NCBI RefSeq assembly: GCF_007748195.1 | Contig: NZ_CP037920.1 | Span: forward strand, 5,175,800-5,239,799 | Source: Gimesia aquarii | GTDB lineage: Bacteria > Planctomycetota > Planctomycetia > Planctomycetales > Planctomycetaceae | DNA length: 64,000 bases | Direction of reading: 5' to 3' | Part shown: one piece after another, positions 1 through 9,017 of the stretch | How positions within the stretch are numbered: position 1 is the stretch's first letter | How the letters are laid out: every line of letters starts with the position of its first letter | Position numbers and translations under genes: made by a program | The notes under the pieces: generated by a model | Database searches by the model: none | What the model saw: only the letters and a program-made list of their open reading frames with translations | What the model was told of the DNA's origin: nothing

Positions 1-1
1 A

Positions 2-1105
2 GGTCGAACTGTCAACGTTACCGATTCAAAAATGAATGCAGGATACGATGGAATTGGCAAAGCAAACCATGAGCATCTAAAGCCTACTTTGGAAAGTCTC
101 AATCAACAAGGTATCTCGACATCAGATCAAATTGAGCTTGCTGAATCCATGTTGAAAAATCTGGGATTGACTGAAAATTTTGCAAGACTTGTGGCGTTCT
201 GTGGACATGCCAGCCAGACAGAAAATAATCCTTTGAAAGCTGGTCTGGATTGTGGTGCCTGCGGTGGACACTCTGGTGAGCCCAATGCAAGATTGGCAGC
301 AATGCTTCTCAATCATCTTGAAATTCGACAGGCTTTAGCTGATCGAAACATTCATATCCCCGATGACACTTACTTTCTAGGTGGCTTGCATAATACGACG
401 ACCGACAAAATTGAGCTTTTTGACCTGGAAATGGTTCCCGAATCACATCAAGCAGACCTGCAGGAATTGCAGAATTACTCTCAAAGTGCGACTGAGCAAA
501 CTCAGGTTGAACGAATGCCATCGATTGGGAGTCAATCACTGGCGGATCTTTTGCGAAGAGCCGGCGATTGGTCCGAAGTACGACCTGAGTGGGGATTGGC
601 AGGTAATGCCGCATTTATCGTTGCCCCACGCTCCCTGACCAAAGAAATTGATCTGGATGGTCGTTCCTTCTTACATAGTTACAACCACCAGACTGACCCT
701 GAAGGTGAAGTCCTGGAAAACATCATGACAGCACCAATGATCGTTGCTCATTGGATTAACATGCAATATTACGCTTCCACTGTAGATAACCATCACTTCG
801 GTAGCGGAAACAAAACGTTGCATAACGTGGTGGGAGGCTTCGGAATACTTTCTGGCAATAGCGGCGACCTGATGACAGGATTACCGTGGCAATCACTGCA
901 TTCAGGTGAAGATTACCAGCATTTACCCATGCGGTTACAGGTTGTGATTGCTGCTCCGAGGGAAAGTATTGAAAAAGCGATCAAGAAGCATCAAATGATT
1001 GCCAATCTACTCGGTGGTGGCTGGCTTCATCTGATAGCATTGGATCATGAAACCAGGTTCCAGTACACAGAAGATGGTAACTGGGAAGAGATCGATCTGA
1101 ACTAA
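2..1105 (+). CDS. dabA: DabA-type inorganic carbon transporter subunit, C-terminal part (5' end outside window)
   Basis: The reading frame is open to the left edge with no stop, so only the C-terminal portion of a much longer protein (family members run roughly 800-1000 residues) is present. DabA (UPF0753/DUF2309) is the carbonic-anhydrase-like peripheral subunit of the DAB complex, which works with a membrane NADH-dehydrogenase-like DabB to convert and trap CO2/bicarbonate in the cell. Numbering from the ATG at 32, the motif CGHASQ gives His59 and the motif LDCGACGG gives Cys74. The His-x14-Cys spacing is that of the second pair of zinc ligands in characterised DabA. Conserved C-terminal text such as NVVGGFGILSGNSGDL and GLPWQSLH supports the call. 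A dabB partner would be expected upstream, outside the window. In a presumed heterotroph it more likely supports anaplerotic carbon supply than autotrophy (inference). Confidence 0.9.
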   Translation, partial: GRTVNVTDSKMNAGYDGIGKANHEHLKPTLESLNQQGISTSDQIELAESMLKNLGLTENFARLVAFCGHASQTENNPLKAGLDCGACGGHSGEPNARLAAMLLNHLEIRQALADRNIHIPDDTYFLGGLHNTTTDKIELFDLEMVPESHQADLQELQNYSQSATEQTQVERMPSIGSQSLADLLRRAGDWSEVRPEWGLAGNAAFIVAPRSLTKEIDLDGRSFLHSYNHQTDPEGEVLENIMTAPMIVAHWINMQYYASTVDNHHFGSGNKTLHNVVGGFGILSGNSGDLMTGLPWQSLHSGEDYQHLPMRLQVVIAAPRESIEKAIKKHQMIANLLGGGWLHLIALDHETRFQYTEDGNWEEIDLN

Positions 1106-1234
1106 TTCCATACTCGTTCTCATAAAATTTTGTCTCTAATAAAACCAACATAAAGGTAAGCAAAACCATAATAGTGGTAGTGATATTGAGAAAACTACCC
1201 CATCAACTTCGTTACTAAAGTAAGAGGATTCACC

Positions 1235-1576
1235 ATGCATATATCCATCACAGATCGGAATAAAATTTTGAATAGTGATCTAAGAGAATTGTGTGAGCGA
1301 CGGTTAGATTTTGCGTTGTCAAGATTCGAATCATCGATTAAAAATATTGATCTTGTGATTGTAGACGAAAATGGACCACGAGGTGGTGTTGATAAAGCAT
1401 GTCGCATTTGCATCTCTCTTTACCGTGCAGGCGACATAGTGATTAATGAAAAAGCTTCGGATGTCGCTACTTGCGTTTCAGGAATTGCCGAACGAGCCAG
1501 TCGTGCCGTCGCTCGCGCAGTGGAACGATCTCAGCAGTTTGATCGAACCAAAAAAGAGGTTCATGAAACAACCTAA
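1235..1576 (+). CDS. hpf: Short ribosome hibernation-promoting factor (HPF/RaiA, S30AE family)
   Basis: A 113-residue protein of the S30AE (sigma-54 modulation/HPF) family, which binds the 30S decoding region in stationary phase and inactivates or dimerises ribosomes. The N-terminal strand MHISITDRNKILNSDLRE, then a helix ending in LDFALSRFESSIKN, then alternating strands (DLVIVDEN, CRICISLY, DIVINEKAS) and a final basic helix (ERASRAVARAVERSQQF) give the beta-alpha-beta-beta-beta-alpha pattern of the family. It is the short form, without the C-terminal dimerisation domain of long HPF. The ATG has a good ribosome site (AGAGGA about 6 nt upstream). It lies between dabA and a cation antiporter, and no functional link is evident. 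Confidence 0.82.
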   Translation: MHISITDRNKILNSDLRELCERRLDFALSRFESSIKNIDLVIVDENGPRGGVDKACRICISLYRAGDIVINEKASDVATCVSGIAERASRAVARAVERSQQFDRTKKEVHETT

Positions 1577-1802
1577 AGTAAATGAAACAGAACACTCCCT
1601 TTACCTGGTCGCCTTATCGGTAATAGAATACGCCAGTACCAAATGAAATCGGTTTAACATTACACTTGGTGCAGGCAATTCATTACTACTAGAGGCGGCC
1701 AATTTCCATTAATAGTATTGCAGAAAAAATGCAAACGAATGGATAATAGGTCTGTGAGAACCATGATTCTACAATCTATTTTTCAGACAGTATCGGAAAC
1801 GC

Positions 1803-3428
1803 ATGACGCAATCGCTAATATACGACCTGCTTACTATTTTGGCGGCAGGACTCATTGCAAGTTTAGTATGTCGATGGTTGCGAGCATCTGTATTAATTGG
1901 TTACCTGATTGCAGGTGCGCTCCTGGGACAAGGTGTGCTTGGCTGGGTACTGGATAAAAACCATCAGTTAGAGCACTTCGCAGAAGCAGGCGTTTTTCTA
2001 CTATTATTTTCGATCGGCCTCGAATTTCACCTCGATGACTTAAAACGGCTCGGATTCAAGTTGATCATTGGTGGTGCGGTTCAAATGACTCTGGTCGCGA
2101 TTCCAGTCGCCGCCGTATTGCTTTGGTTAAGTATCAGTTGGCAATCAGCAGTACTGATCGCAGCAGCAGTCACGTTTAGTTCAACTGTGCTCGTATTCAA
2201 AGCCCTTTCCGAACGGGGACATTCTGAACAATCACATGGTCGGCGCGCCATCGGCATCCTTTTGTTCCAGGATGCAGCATTGATTCCGCTCTTACTTCTT
2301 GTCCCTCTGTTAACTGGAACGGGGCAAGCAGCGAGACTGACTGATTATATCATGCTGGCCTTGACGTCAATATTATTTGTTGTCGCAGTTGCAGTACTGA
2401 GATACCTGCTCTCGAAATGGGTGATTCCGATGTTTGCCAGATATCGTAGCCCCGAACTAGTAATTCTGTTTACTGTCGTGTCACTAGGCGCAGTGACCCT
2501 TGCGGCCTACTCAGTCGGACTCCCTCCAGCCGTAGGTGCATTTGCTGCCGGCTTAATATTCAACGGTAACCGTTGGACCAAACAAATTGACGCTCTCGTA
2601 TTACCCTTCCGGGAGACTTTTGCTGCCATATTCTTTGTCGGCCTGGGACTCATTTTTGATCCACGTCTGATCCTGGAAAAACCGGTGGAGATGCTCCTGG
2701 TCTTAGTCGGTGTCATCATCATCAAAACAGTTGCAGGGACAATCGCACTAAAGCTAACCGGTCTGCCAATTCGCCAGGCATTCGGAATGGGGATTAGTTT
2801 AGCGCATGTCGGTGAATTTGCATTTGTCCTGGTGCTGCTTGGTTTAGAATCGGGAGTATTAACGAACGTCGACTATCAAAATGTGGTTGCGATTGCTGTT
2901 GGCTCTCTGATTGTGACACCACCTTTGATGAGATTTGGCTTGCGATTCGTACACTCAGAAGACGCGGAAAATGAAAACGAACATATACTCGATACAGTAT
3001 CATCTGAAAGTACACGGGCAACTATCATTGGAGCTGGACCAATCGGACGTCAGCTTGCTTCGCAACTTGAGATCAAGGGAAACGATGTCTGCCTGATCGA
3101 CTTTAGCTCGATCAATCTGCACCCTTTCGCCCAGGAAGGATTTCGCACAGTGGCAGGGGACGCGACACAAAGCAGCACGTTAGAGCTTGCTGGAGTCAGT
3201 GATTCCGTATTAACAGCCGTCTGTGTCCCCGACGATGAGACGGCAATACGAATTGTACGTGCAATCCGCAGATTAAATCGAACCGGGAAACTCATTGTGC
3301 GCTGTCGTTATCAAACCAATGTTGAAAAACTCAAACAAGCAGGCGCCGACCGAGTTGTTAGTGAAGAAGCGGTGGCCTCAATTGCTCTCATGCGAACGTT
3401 AACGAATTTCGGTGAATCACCAGACTGA
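1803..3428 (+). CDS. CPA2-family cation:proton antiporter with TrkA-N (RCK) domain, KefB-like
   Basis: A 541-residue inner-membrane antiporter of the CPA2 family, predicted to exchange K+ or Na+ for H+ in pH or electrophile-stress control. Residues 1-380 are almost entirely hydrophobic helices, including the family motifs GVFLLLFSIGLEF, FSSTVLVFKAL, GAFAAGLIFNG and SLAHVGEFAFVL. Residues 405-541 are a cytoplasmic TrkA-N/RCK domain with the Rossmann loop GAGPIG at 410-415 and a VAGDAT motif after the third strand, typical of nucleotide-gated Kef/YbaL proteins. There is no RCK-C domain after it, so the protein is a compact Kef. Its stop lies 3 nt from the convergent DUF1501 stop, leaving almost no room for a separate terminator. 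Ion specificity cannot be read from sequence. Confidence 0.9.
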   Translation: MTQSLIYDLLTILAAGLIASLVCRWLRASVLIGYLIAGALLGQGVLGWVLDKNHQLEHFAEAGVFLLLFSIGLEFHLDDLKRLGFKLIIGGAVQMTLVAIPVAAVLLWLSISWQSAVLIAAAVTFSSTVLVFKALSERGHSEQSHGRRAIGILLFQDAALIPLLLLVPLLTGTGQAARLTDYIMLALTSILFVVAVAVLRYLLSKWVIPMFARYRSPELVILFTVVSLGAVTLAAYSVGLPPAVGAFAAGLIFNGNRWTKQIDALVLPFRETFAAIFFVGLGLIFDPRLILEKPVEMLLVLVGVIIIKTVAGTIALKLTGLPIRQAFGMGISLAHVGEFAFVLVLLGLESGVLTNVDYQNVVAIAVGSLIVTPPLMRFGLRFVHSEDAENENEHILDTVSSESTRATIIGAGPIGRQLASQLEIKGNDVCLIDFSSINLHPFAQEGFRTVAGDATQSSTLELAGVSDSVLTAVCVPDDETAIRIVRAIRRLNRTGKLIVRCRYQTNVEKLKQAGADRVVSEEAVASIALMRTLTNFGESPD

Positions 3429-3431
3429 GAA

Positions 3432-4898
3432 TCAAGCCATTATTTCTTTGATGAGCTCTCCCCCCAGGTCGGTGAGGCGATAATCGCGGCCATTGAACCG
3501 ATAGGTCAATTTCATATGATTGATGCCCATGAGATGCAACAACGTCGCATGCAGATCATTCACACCCACACGATTTTGAACAGCCTTGTAACCATAATCA
3601 TCACTGGCACCATATTGGACACCACCTTTAATGCCGCCGCCTGCCATCCACATTGTGAATGCATTCGGATTATGATCTCGACCGTTACTGCCTTGAGAGT
3701 CCGAGGTCCTTCCGAATTCGCCTCCCCAAACCACAAGCGTTGAATCTAAAAGTCCACGCGCTTTCAAGTCTGCCAGAAGCGCACCGATCGGCTGATCAAC
3801 CGATTTCGCAGCGATACGATGATTGGCATTAATATCACTATGCCCGTCCCACGGCACATCAGCAACACCACCTCCACCGCCATTGGTACCGGCATAGATC
3901 TGAATAAATCGAACTCCCCGCTCAACCATCCGCCGCGCAGTGATACACTGTTTCGCAACAAGCTCGGTTTCCTTTTGATCAACTCCATACATTTTTTGAA
4001 TCGTCTGCGATTCATCTTGCACACTCAATGCTTCAGGTGCTGCGGTCTGCATTCGATAGGCAAGCTCAAAGGATTCCAAACGTGCTGCCAGGTCTGCTTC
4101 GTGCGGCCTTAATTCCTGATGCTTTGCATTCATCTGCCTCAATAAATCCAGTTGCTTTCGTTGTTGTTTGTCGGTCATTGTTTTAAGACGAGACAAATTT
4201 GAAATGGGCACAGTACTCCTGCCATCAATCGACGTTGGCTGATACTTCTTTGGTAAAAATCCAGGCGCCCAAATCGGATTCCCTCCCCGGGGCATCGCGC
4301 CATGCATGACCACAAAACCGGGAAGGTTTGAATTCTCTGTTCCCAGCCCATAAGTCACCCAAGACCCCATACAGGGTCTTCCTTGCAGAAATGCACCCGA
4401 ATTCATCTCTAACATCGCCGGGGTGTGGTTGTTAGACCGGGAAAAACACGAATAAAGAAATGACATATCGTCGACATGATTGGCAATATTGGGAAAGATT
4501 TCAGAAACCCATGCACCCGACTCACCATGCTGTTTAAACTTGAAAGGTGATTTCAATAGCTTGCCACTGGTGGTAAAGAAACCTGTTTTCGGATCTGCTC
4601 CCTCCAATTTTTCTCCGTGCCTTTTCTGTAACATCGGTTTGTAGTCAAAGGTATCGACCTGAGAAGGACTGCCCGGCATAAACAACCAGATAATGGATTT
4701 CGCTTTTGGTGCAAAATGAGGTCGTTTTGCCTGCAAGACCGCCGTATTAGCAGCATCGGCAGTATTAAGAACACCTTGCTCTTTCAACAGTCCCGTCAGT
4801 GCCAGACTTCCAAAGCCCAAGCCTGCGTTTTTAAGAAACGATCTACGAGCTTCAAAGTCAAAAGCCCTACCTGTATGTCCTGAAGGTTGCTCACTCAT
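3432..4898 (-). CDS. DUF1501 protein, Tat-exported, alkaline-phosphatase/sulfatase-like fold
   Basis: A 488-residue DUF1501 protein, a family expanded in planctomycetes and placed in the alkaline-phosphatase-like clan. Its substrate is unknown. A twin-arginine signal is present at residues 18-26 (ARRSFLKNAG) followed by a hydrophobic stretch, so it should be exported folded by the Tat system. Family motifs seen are IWLFMPGSPSQVDTFDYKP near residue 70, WGGEFGRTSDSQG, GRDHNPNAFTMWMAGGG and the C-terminal LHLMGINHMKLTYRFNGRD. It is the second gene of a pair: the upstream DUF1549/DUF1553 gene ends 44 nt before it on the same strand. The closest relative in the window by eye is the DUF1501 protein at 61604-63031. 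Confidence 0.9.
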   Translation of the reverse strand: MSEQPSGHTGRAFDFEARRSFLKNAGLGFGSLALTGLLKEQGVLNTADAANTAVLQAKRPHFAPKAKSIIWLFMPGSPSQVDTFDYKPMLQKRHGEKLEGADPKTGFFTTSGKLLKSPFKFKQHGESGAWVSEIFPNIANHVDDMSFLYSCFSRSNNHTPAMLEMNSGAFLQGRPCMGSWVTYGLGTENSNLPGFVVMHGAMPRGGNPIWAPGFLPKKYQPTSIDGRSTVPISNLSRLKTMTDKQQRKQLDLLRQMNAKHQELRPHEADLAARLESFELAYRMQTAAPEALSVQDESQTIQKMYGVDQKETELVAKQCITARRMVERGVRFIQIYAGTNGGGGGVADVPWDGHSDINANHRIAAKSVDQPIGALLADLKARGLLDSTLVVWGGEFGRTSDSQGSNGRDHNPNAFTMWMAGGGIKGGVQYGASDDYGYKAVQNRVGVNDLHATLLHLMGINHMKLTYRFNGRDYRLTDLGGELIKEIMA

Positions 4899-4942
4899 AG
4901 CGTCTGCTTTCTGATATTCGATTTGTGTTAGATGATTCTCAA

Positions 4943-7894
4943 TTAATCAACGAATACAAACTCATTAGTACAAATAATCAACTGGCAAAAATCAGTAACT
5001 GCCAACTCGCCTGCCTTGGGATTCTTGCCATAAGATTCTGTCTGATAATGGATAAACTGCAACATCTGTTGCTGTTCTTCCAAAGTCGGTTGCCTTGAGA
5101 GACTGATGGCATAAACGTCATTGACTGTTTGCTCCAGGCTTTTCTTACCATCAGCACGAACTCGACTTGCCAGATTTTCAGATAATTTACGGATGAATGG
5201 CGAATTCATCATCGCCAATGCCTGAGGAGGCACCGTAGTAACATTCCGTTTCCCGATACTCTGAATTGCATCAGGTGCATCAAATAGTTGCAATATTGGA
5301 ATCAGTTTATCTCGTTTCACTCTCAAGTAAACACTTCGTCGTTTGTCTTCCTGATTCAATGACCCGGGTCCGAACATTTTTTTGTCAAGTGTTCCACCGA
5401 CGGCTAAGAGGTTATCTCTAATGATTTCCGCATCCATTCGAATTGCAGGACGCCTCCACCATAACTGGTTTTCGGGATCATGCTTGAGGCCACTTGCAAT
5501 TGAAAGACCTGACTGCTGATAAACGGAACTCATCATCAACAGTTTATGTATGGGCTTAAGATTCCAATTTTCTTTAATAAGCTGCGAAGCCAGATAATCA
5601 AGTAGCTCAGGATTCGTAGGGCGAAAACCTTGTGTCCCAAAATCACTAGGTGTCCCCACAATTCCTCGTCCAAAATGATGATGCCATAATCGATTCACCA
5701 TGACTCGCGCCAAAAGATGCCCTGCACCATGTTTGGTATCTGTCAACCAATCCGCAAAAGCAACTCTTGGATGACGTGGCTTCGCTTTTTCAGATTGTTC
5801 CTGCATCCACTGTTTTTCTTGTGCGTCAGCTGTCATCAAAACTCGCAGAAAACCAGGCTTTGCCAATCCATTTTTACGATTGGAGTTTCCTCGTACAAGA
5901 TGATAGACCTTGCGGGTATCGGCTCCAAAATTATATGTGGCTCCTCCCTTTCGCGCGGCAAACACAGGCATCAGGTCACGCTTGGGATGCTTTTTCATAT
6001 TTTCCTGCTCTGCATCATTGAGCTCGATCCAGCCCGCATCATGGGGAGCATACCATTTCAGCAGTTCCTGTTTTTGCTTTTCATTACGGTCAGCTTCTGA
6101 CAAAGCAATAATCGTTTGGATCTTTTTGGGAGGCGTTGTATCTTTCGCCTTAAAATAAAATCCGGAGGGACCAGCGGCATTCACAATTTTTACCAGGAGT
6201 TCGTTTTTGCCAGCCTTCAGTGCGAGTTTGACTTTATCCTGATCAGCGGCGGCGCCCCCCATTACTTTTTTGGATAACACCGACTTCCCATTCAACCAGA
6301 CCTTAATCGCATCATCTCGACCGAGCGAAATATCGAGCGGAGTTGCCTGAGGGACTTCTATCGTCCGAAACAGATAATTGGCAGAATTATTTCCTTTTAG
6401 AGTGTTATGAACTTTACCATCAGTCCAGGTTGGCTGAGGTGTCCACTTTAATTTCCCTTTGGAGTAGGTTTTCTTCAGATCCACTTTTTTCTCAGGATCA
6501 TTTCTTCGATTGAAAGCATTCTCAAAATTCGCTGCTGTAAAGGGACCAATGGTATGCCACTCGCTGAGCTTAGGCTGAATGGATTCGGTCGGTCTTTTTT
6601 CCAGCCAGATTGCTAATTTTGAAGGCAGGGTTTCTTTCTCATATTTGAGCCGCGCATCGATAAATGGTTTATGGGTGATATCAAAGGCTACTTTTTCCTT
6701 TTTATATTTTTCCGGATTCCGATCGTGTTGGTAGTCTTGAAACCCTGTTTCGGCAAATGCCGCAATCATCCGATAATAATCGCGGCTGGAAACAGGATCG
6801 AACTTATGATCGTGACAGCGAGCACAACCGAGTGTCAGCCCCAACGTTGCAGTACCGATGGTGTGAATTACATCATCTAACTGCTCGTATCGACTACGTT
6901 CGCGTTCTTTTTGTGTTTGCTGTGAGGTAAAAGGGCCAGCGGCTAAAAAACCGGTGGCGGCTTGTGACATATAATCTGTAGGACCTAACTGATCACCGGC
7001 AATTTGCAGCTTGATAAATTGATCATAGGGCATATCTTCGTTGAGAGCTTTAATCACGAAATCGCGAAAGTGATAAGCGGCAGGACGATCTTTATCAAAC
7101 GCATACCCATTACTTTCTGCGAATCGAGAAACATCAAGCCAATGACGGGCCCAACGCTCGCCATAATGTTGACCGGCTAACAAATGATCGATGAGTTTTT
7201 CGTAGGCATCAGGAGATTGATCATTGACAAACTGTTCCACTTCGTTTGGCTCGGGAGGCAGTCCCCAAAGGTCAAAATAAACCCGTCGAATTAAAGTTTG
7301 TCGATTTGCCCGTTCATTGGGCGTAATCCCCTTCGCTTCTAGTTTTGACAAGATAAACTGATCAACGGATGTCTTGCCCCACGTTTTATTTTTTGTAATC
7401 GGAGGCGTAGCCTGGCTGAGTGGTTTGAAAGACCAGAATTCGCGTGCTTTGGCAATATCAATTTCTTTTTTTTGTATTTCCAGCGCCTTACCACTCCGTG
7501 GATCAGGGGCTCCCATTTGAATCCACTTCTCAAAATCAGAAATCACCTGCTTCGACAATTTGTTCTTGGGCGGCATCTCAAATGACTCGTGTCGAATCGC
7601 CGCCATCAACAAACTGTTTTTTGAGTCTCCAGGTATAATACTGGGTCCCGTATCACCTCCCTTAAGCATCGCTGCTTTTGAATCCAGCAGTAACTCGCCT
7701 TCGAGTTTTTCATTTTTCCTGGCTTCGACTGAATGGCATTCATAACATTCATTTACGAGCACCGGCCTGATTTTCGATTCAAAGAACTGCAAACCTGCTT
7801 TAGTGGGTTGCGTGTTTTTTGTTGACTCTGAAGAGAAGGCGGGATTCAGCAGCAGGATGAATCCCAAGCTCGAAAGCAAGCAGGAGCGCAACAT
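4943..7894 (-). CDS. Secreted PSCyt1-DUF1549-DUF1553 (PSD1) protein with haem motifs
   Basis: A 983-residue exported protein. A Sec signal peptide (residues 1-21) is followed by a planctomycete cytochrome domain with a CYECH haem-binding motif at 50-54. DUF1549 (PSCyt2) begins near residue 176 and contains a second CARCH motif at 357-361. A beta-rich insert around 440-590 (KVWLNGKSVL, KNELLVKIVNAAG) resembles a PA14/carbohydrate-binding-type module. The C-terminal third is DUF1553 (PSD1), with VMVNRLWHHHFGRGIV, PTNPELLDYLASQL and the end motif NEFVFVD. Function is unknown; periplasmic redox chemistry on carbohydrate has been speculated for the family. It is the first gene of a pair with the DUF1501 gene 44 nt downstream. 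Confidence 0.9.
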   Translation of the reverse strand: MLRSCLLSSLGFILLLNPAFSSESTKNTQPTKAGLQFFESKIRPVLVNECYECHSVEARKNEKLEGELLLDSKAAMLKGGDTGPSIIPGDSKNSLLMAAIRHESFEMPPKNKLSKQVISDFEKWIQMGAPDPRSGKALEIQKKEIDIAKAREFWSFKPLSQATPPITKNKTWGKTSVDQFILSKLEAKGITPNERANRQTLIRRVYFDLWGLPPEPNEVEQFVNDQSPDAYEKLIDHLLAGQHYGERWARHWLDVSRFAESNGYAFDKDRPAAYHFRDFVIKALNEDMPYDQFIKLQIAGDQLGPTDYMSQAATGFLAAGPFTSQQTQKERERSRYEQLDDVIHTIGTATLGLTLGCARCHDHKFDPVSSRDYYRMIAAFAETGFQDYQHDRNPEKYKKEKVAFDITHKPFIDARLKYEKETLPSKLAIWLEKRPTESIQPKLSEWHTIGPFTAANFENAFNRRNDPEKKVDLKKTYSKGKLKWTPQPTWTDGKVHNTLKGNNSANYLFRTIEVPQATPLDISLGRDDAIKVWLNGKSVLSKKVMGGAAADQDKVKLALKAGKNELLVKIVNAAGPSGFYFKAKDTTPPKKIQTIIALSEADRNEKQKQELLKWYAPHDAGWIELNDAEQENMKKHPKRDLMPVFAARKGGATYNFGADTRKVYHLVRGNSNRKNGLAKPGFLRVLMTADAQEKQWMQEQSEKAKPRHPRVAFADWLTDTKHGAGHLLARVMVNRLWHHHFGRGIVGTPSDFGTQGFRPTNPELLDYLASQLIKENWNLKPIHKLLMMSSVYQQSGLSIASGLKHDPENQLWWRRPAIRMDAEIIRDNLLAVGGTLDKKMFGPGSLNQEDKRRSVYLRVKRDKLIPILQLFDAPDAIQSIGKRNVTTVPPQALAMMNSPFIRKLSENLASRVRADGKKSLEQTVNDVYAISLSRQPTLEEQQQMLQFIHYQTESYGKNPKAGELAVTDFCQLIICTNEFVFVD

Positions 7895-8258
7895 AGCAAT
7901 CGTCCAATGGTCAATAACTAAGGTGGGAAAAAAGGTGAGATCGTTCTGACTCTAAAAAAATCGATGCTCTCTTATAAAAGAAACCATCGATTTTGTTAGT
8001 TTAAGCATAAAGTGCTACTGATTTATTGTACCAATAGTCATATCATTATCAAGGAATTTCTAATCGTAGACCATCAAAAGACTTCTCAATTATTATGATT
8101 TGCCTATAACAACTCGTCAGGGCATCAAATGAACAAACTTAAGAATCTTTACTTTTAGAATTGGTTCTTCTCATTGTGAAGTCGAATACATTATCTGAAA
8201 AGAAATTCGGTTCTAATGTGGTGCATTCGAACACAGCGAAATCCTGATTGAGATAGAT
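7895..8258. other. Divergent intergenic region between PSD1 gene and methyltransferase cassette
   Basis: This 364-bp gene-free stretch must hold the promoters for the minus-strand PSD1-DUF1501 pair and the plus-strand methyltransferase cassette. Its one clear structure is the inverted repeat at 7957-7994 (separate entry). The rest is AT-rich without a recognisable RNA or ORF. Confidence 0.5.
7954..7994 (-). terminator. Terminator-like hairpin in the leader of the PSD1 gene
   Basis: Perfect 10-bp inverted repeat AAAATCGATG ... CATCGATTTT with an 18-nt loop. On the minus strand it is followed at once by seven consecutive T residues, the layout of an intrinsic terminator. It lies about 60 nt upstream of the PSD1 start (7894), where a terminator would act as an attenuator unless transcription starts downstream of it. 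The stem is AT-rich, so strength is uncertain. Confidence 0.4.
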
Positions 8259-9017
8259 ATGTCCGAGAAGACTGCTCTACTGACTGCTTCAACAAAAATT
8301 TCCCTCTGGCCGAATTTGAAGACAAGAAATCGGCAACAGGAATTAATGGACGATCCACAATTGGATGAAGCGTTGCACCAACGGGCATTGGAAGGTTTGT
8401 CACGAGTCAACCGGGTGTCGCGCACACATCGACTTTTATGGCAACCGATTGAGAAATACTGTCGGCAAAATCGAATAACCTCGATTTCCGTTCTGGATCT
8501 GGGATGTGGAAGCGGGGATCTTCTGATCTGGCTGAAGACGAAAGCACGTTCAAAAGGAATCGAACTCAAAATCACCGGCTGTGATCTGAGCCCGGTGGCT
8601 CTGGAAGCAGCCCGACAGCGCGCGGATCGAGAAAGACTGGACTCGAATTTTCTACAAATGGACGTACTTAGTGAAGCGTTACCTGCGAATCAGGATATCA
8701 TCGTCAGTTCGCTTTTTTTACATCATCTGCAAGAAAGTGATGTCGTAAAATTATTGCAACGCATGGCAGAGACTGCCAGACATTTAATAGTGACTCAAGA
8801 TCTCCTCCGTAGTCGGTGGGGATACCTACTCTGTCTGGCAGGAACTCAGTTGATATCACGTTCGCCGATAGTACACGTTGATGGTCCACTTTCAGTAGCG
8901 GGGGCGTTCACTCTCGCTGAAATTCAACAACTGGCTGAACAAGCGGGTCTGGCACACTGTCAGATCAACCGCCATTGGCCCGAACGATTTGTATTCACAT
9001 GGCAACGGTCTCCCTAG
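8259..9017 (+). CDS. Class I SAM-dependent methyltransferase (type III PKS cassette)
   Basis: A 252-residue SAM-dependent methyltransferase of the Rossmann class. Motif I is VLDLGCGSGD at residues 78-87, followed by an acidic residue after strand 2 (GCDLSPVALEAAR) and the post-I region NFLQMDVLSEALP. It opens a three-gene plus-strand cassette: the flavoprotein start overlaps its end and the type III PKS follows. That context suggests it methylates an oxygen or carbon of the polyketide product (inference). The start is uncertain: the conserved-looking part begins around residue 27, and an internal ATG at 8346 has an AGGAA site spaced rather close. Ubiquinone-type methylation is an alternative role. 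Confidence 0.82.
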   Translation: MSEKTALLTASTKISLWPNLKTRNRQQELMDDPQLDEALHQRALEGLSRVNRVSRTHRLLWQPIEKYCRQNRITSISVLDLGCGSGDLLIWLKTKARSKGIELKITGCDLSPVALEAARQRADRERLDSNFLQMDVLSEALPANQDIIVSSLFLHHLQESDVVKLLQRMAETARHLIVTQDLLRSRWGYLLCLAGTQLISRSPIVHVDGPLSVAGAFTLAEIQQLAEQAGLAHCQINRHWPERFVFTWQRSP

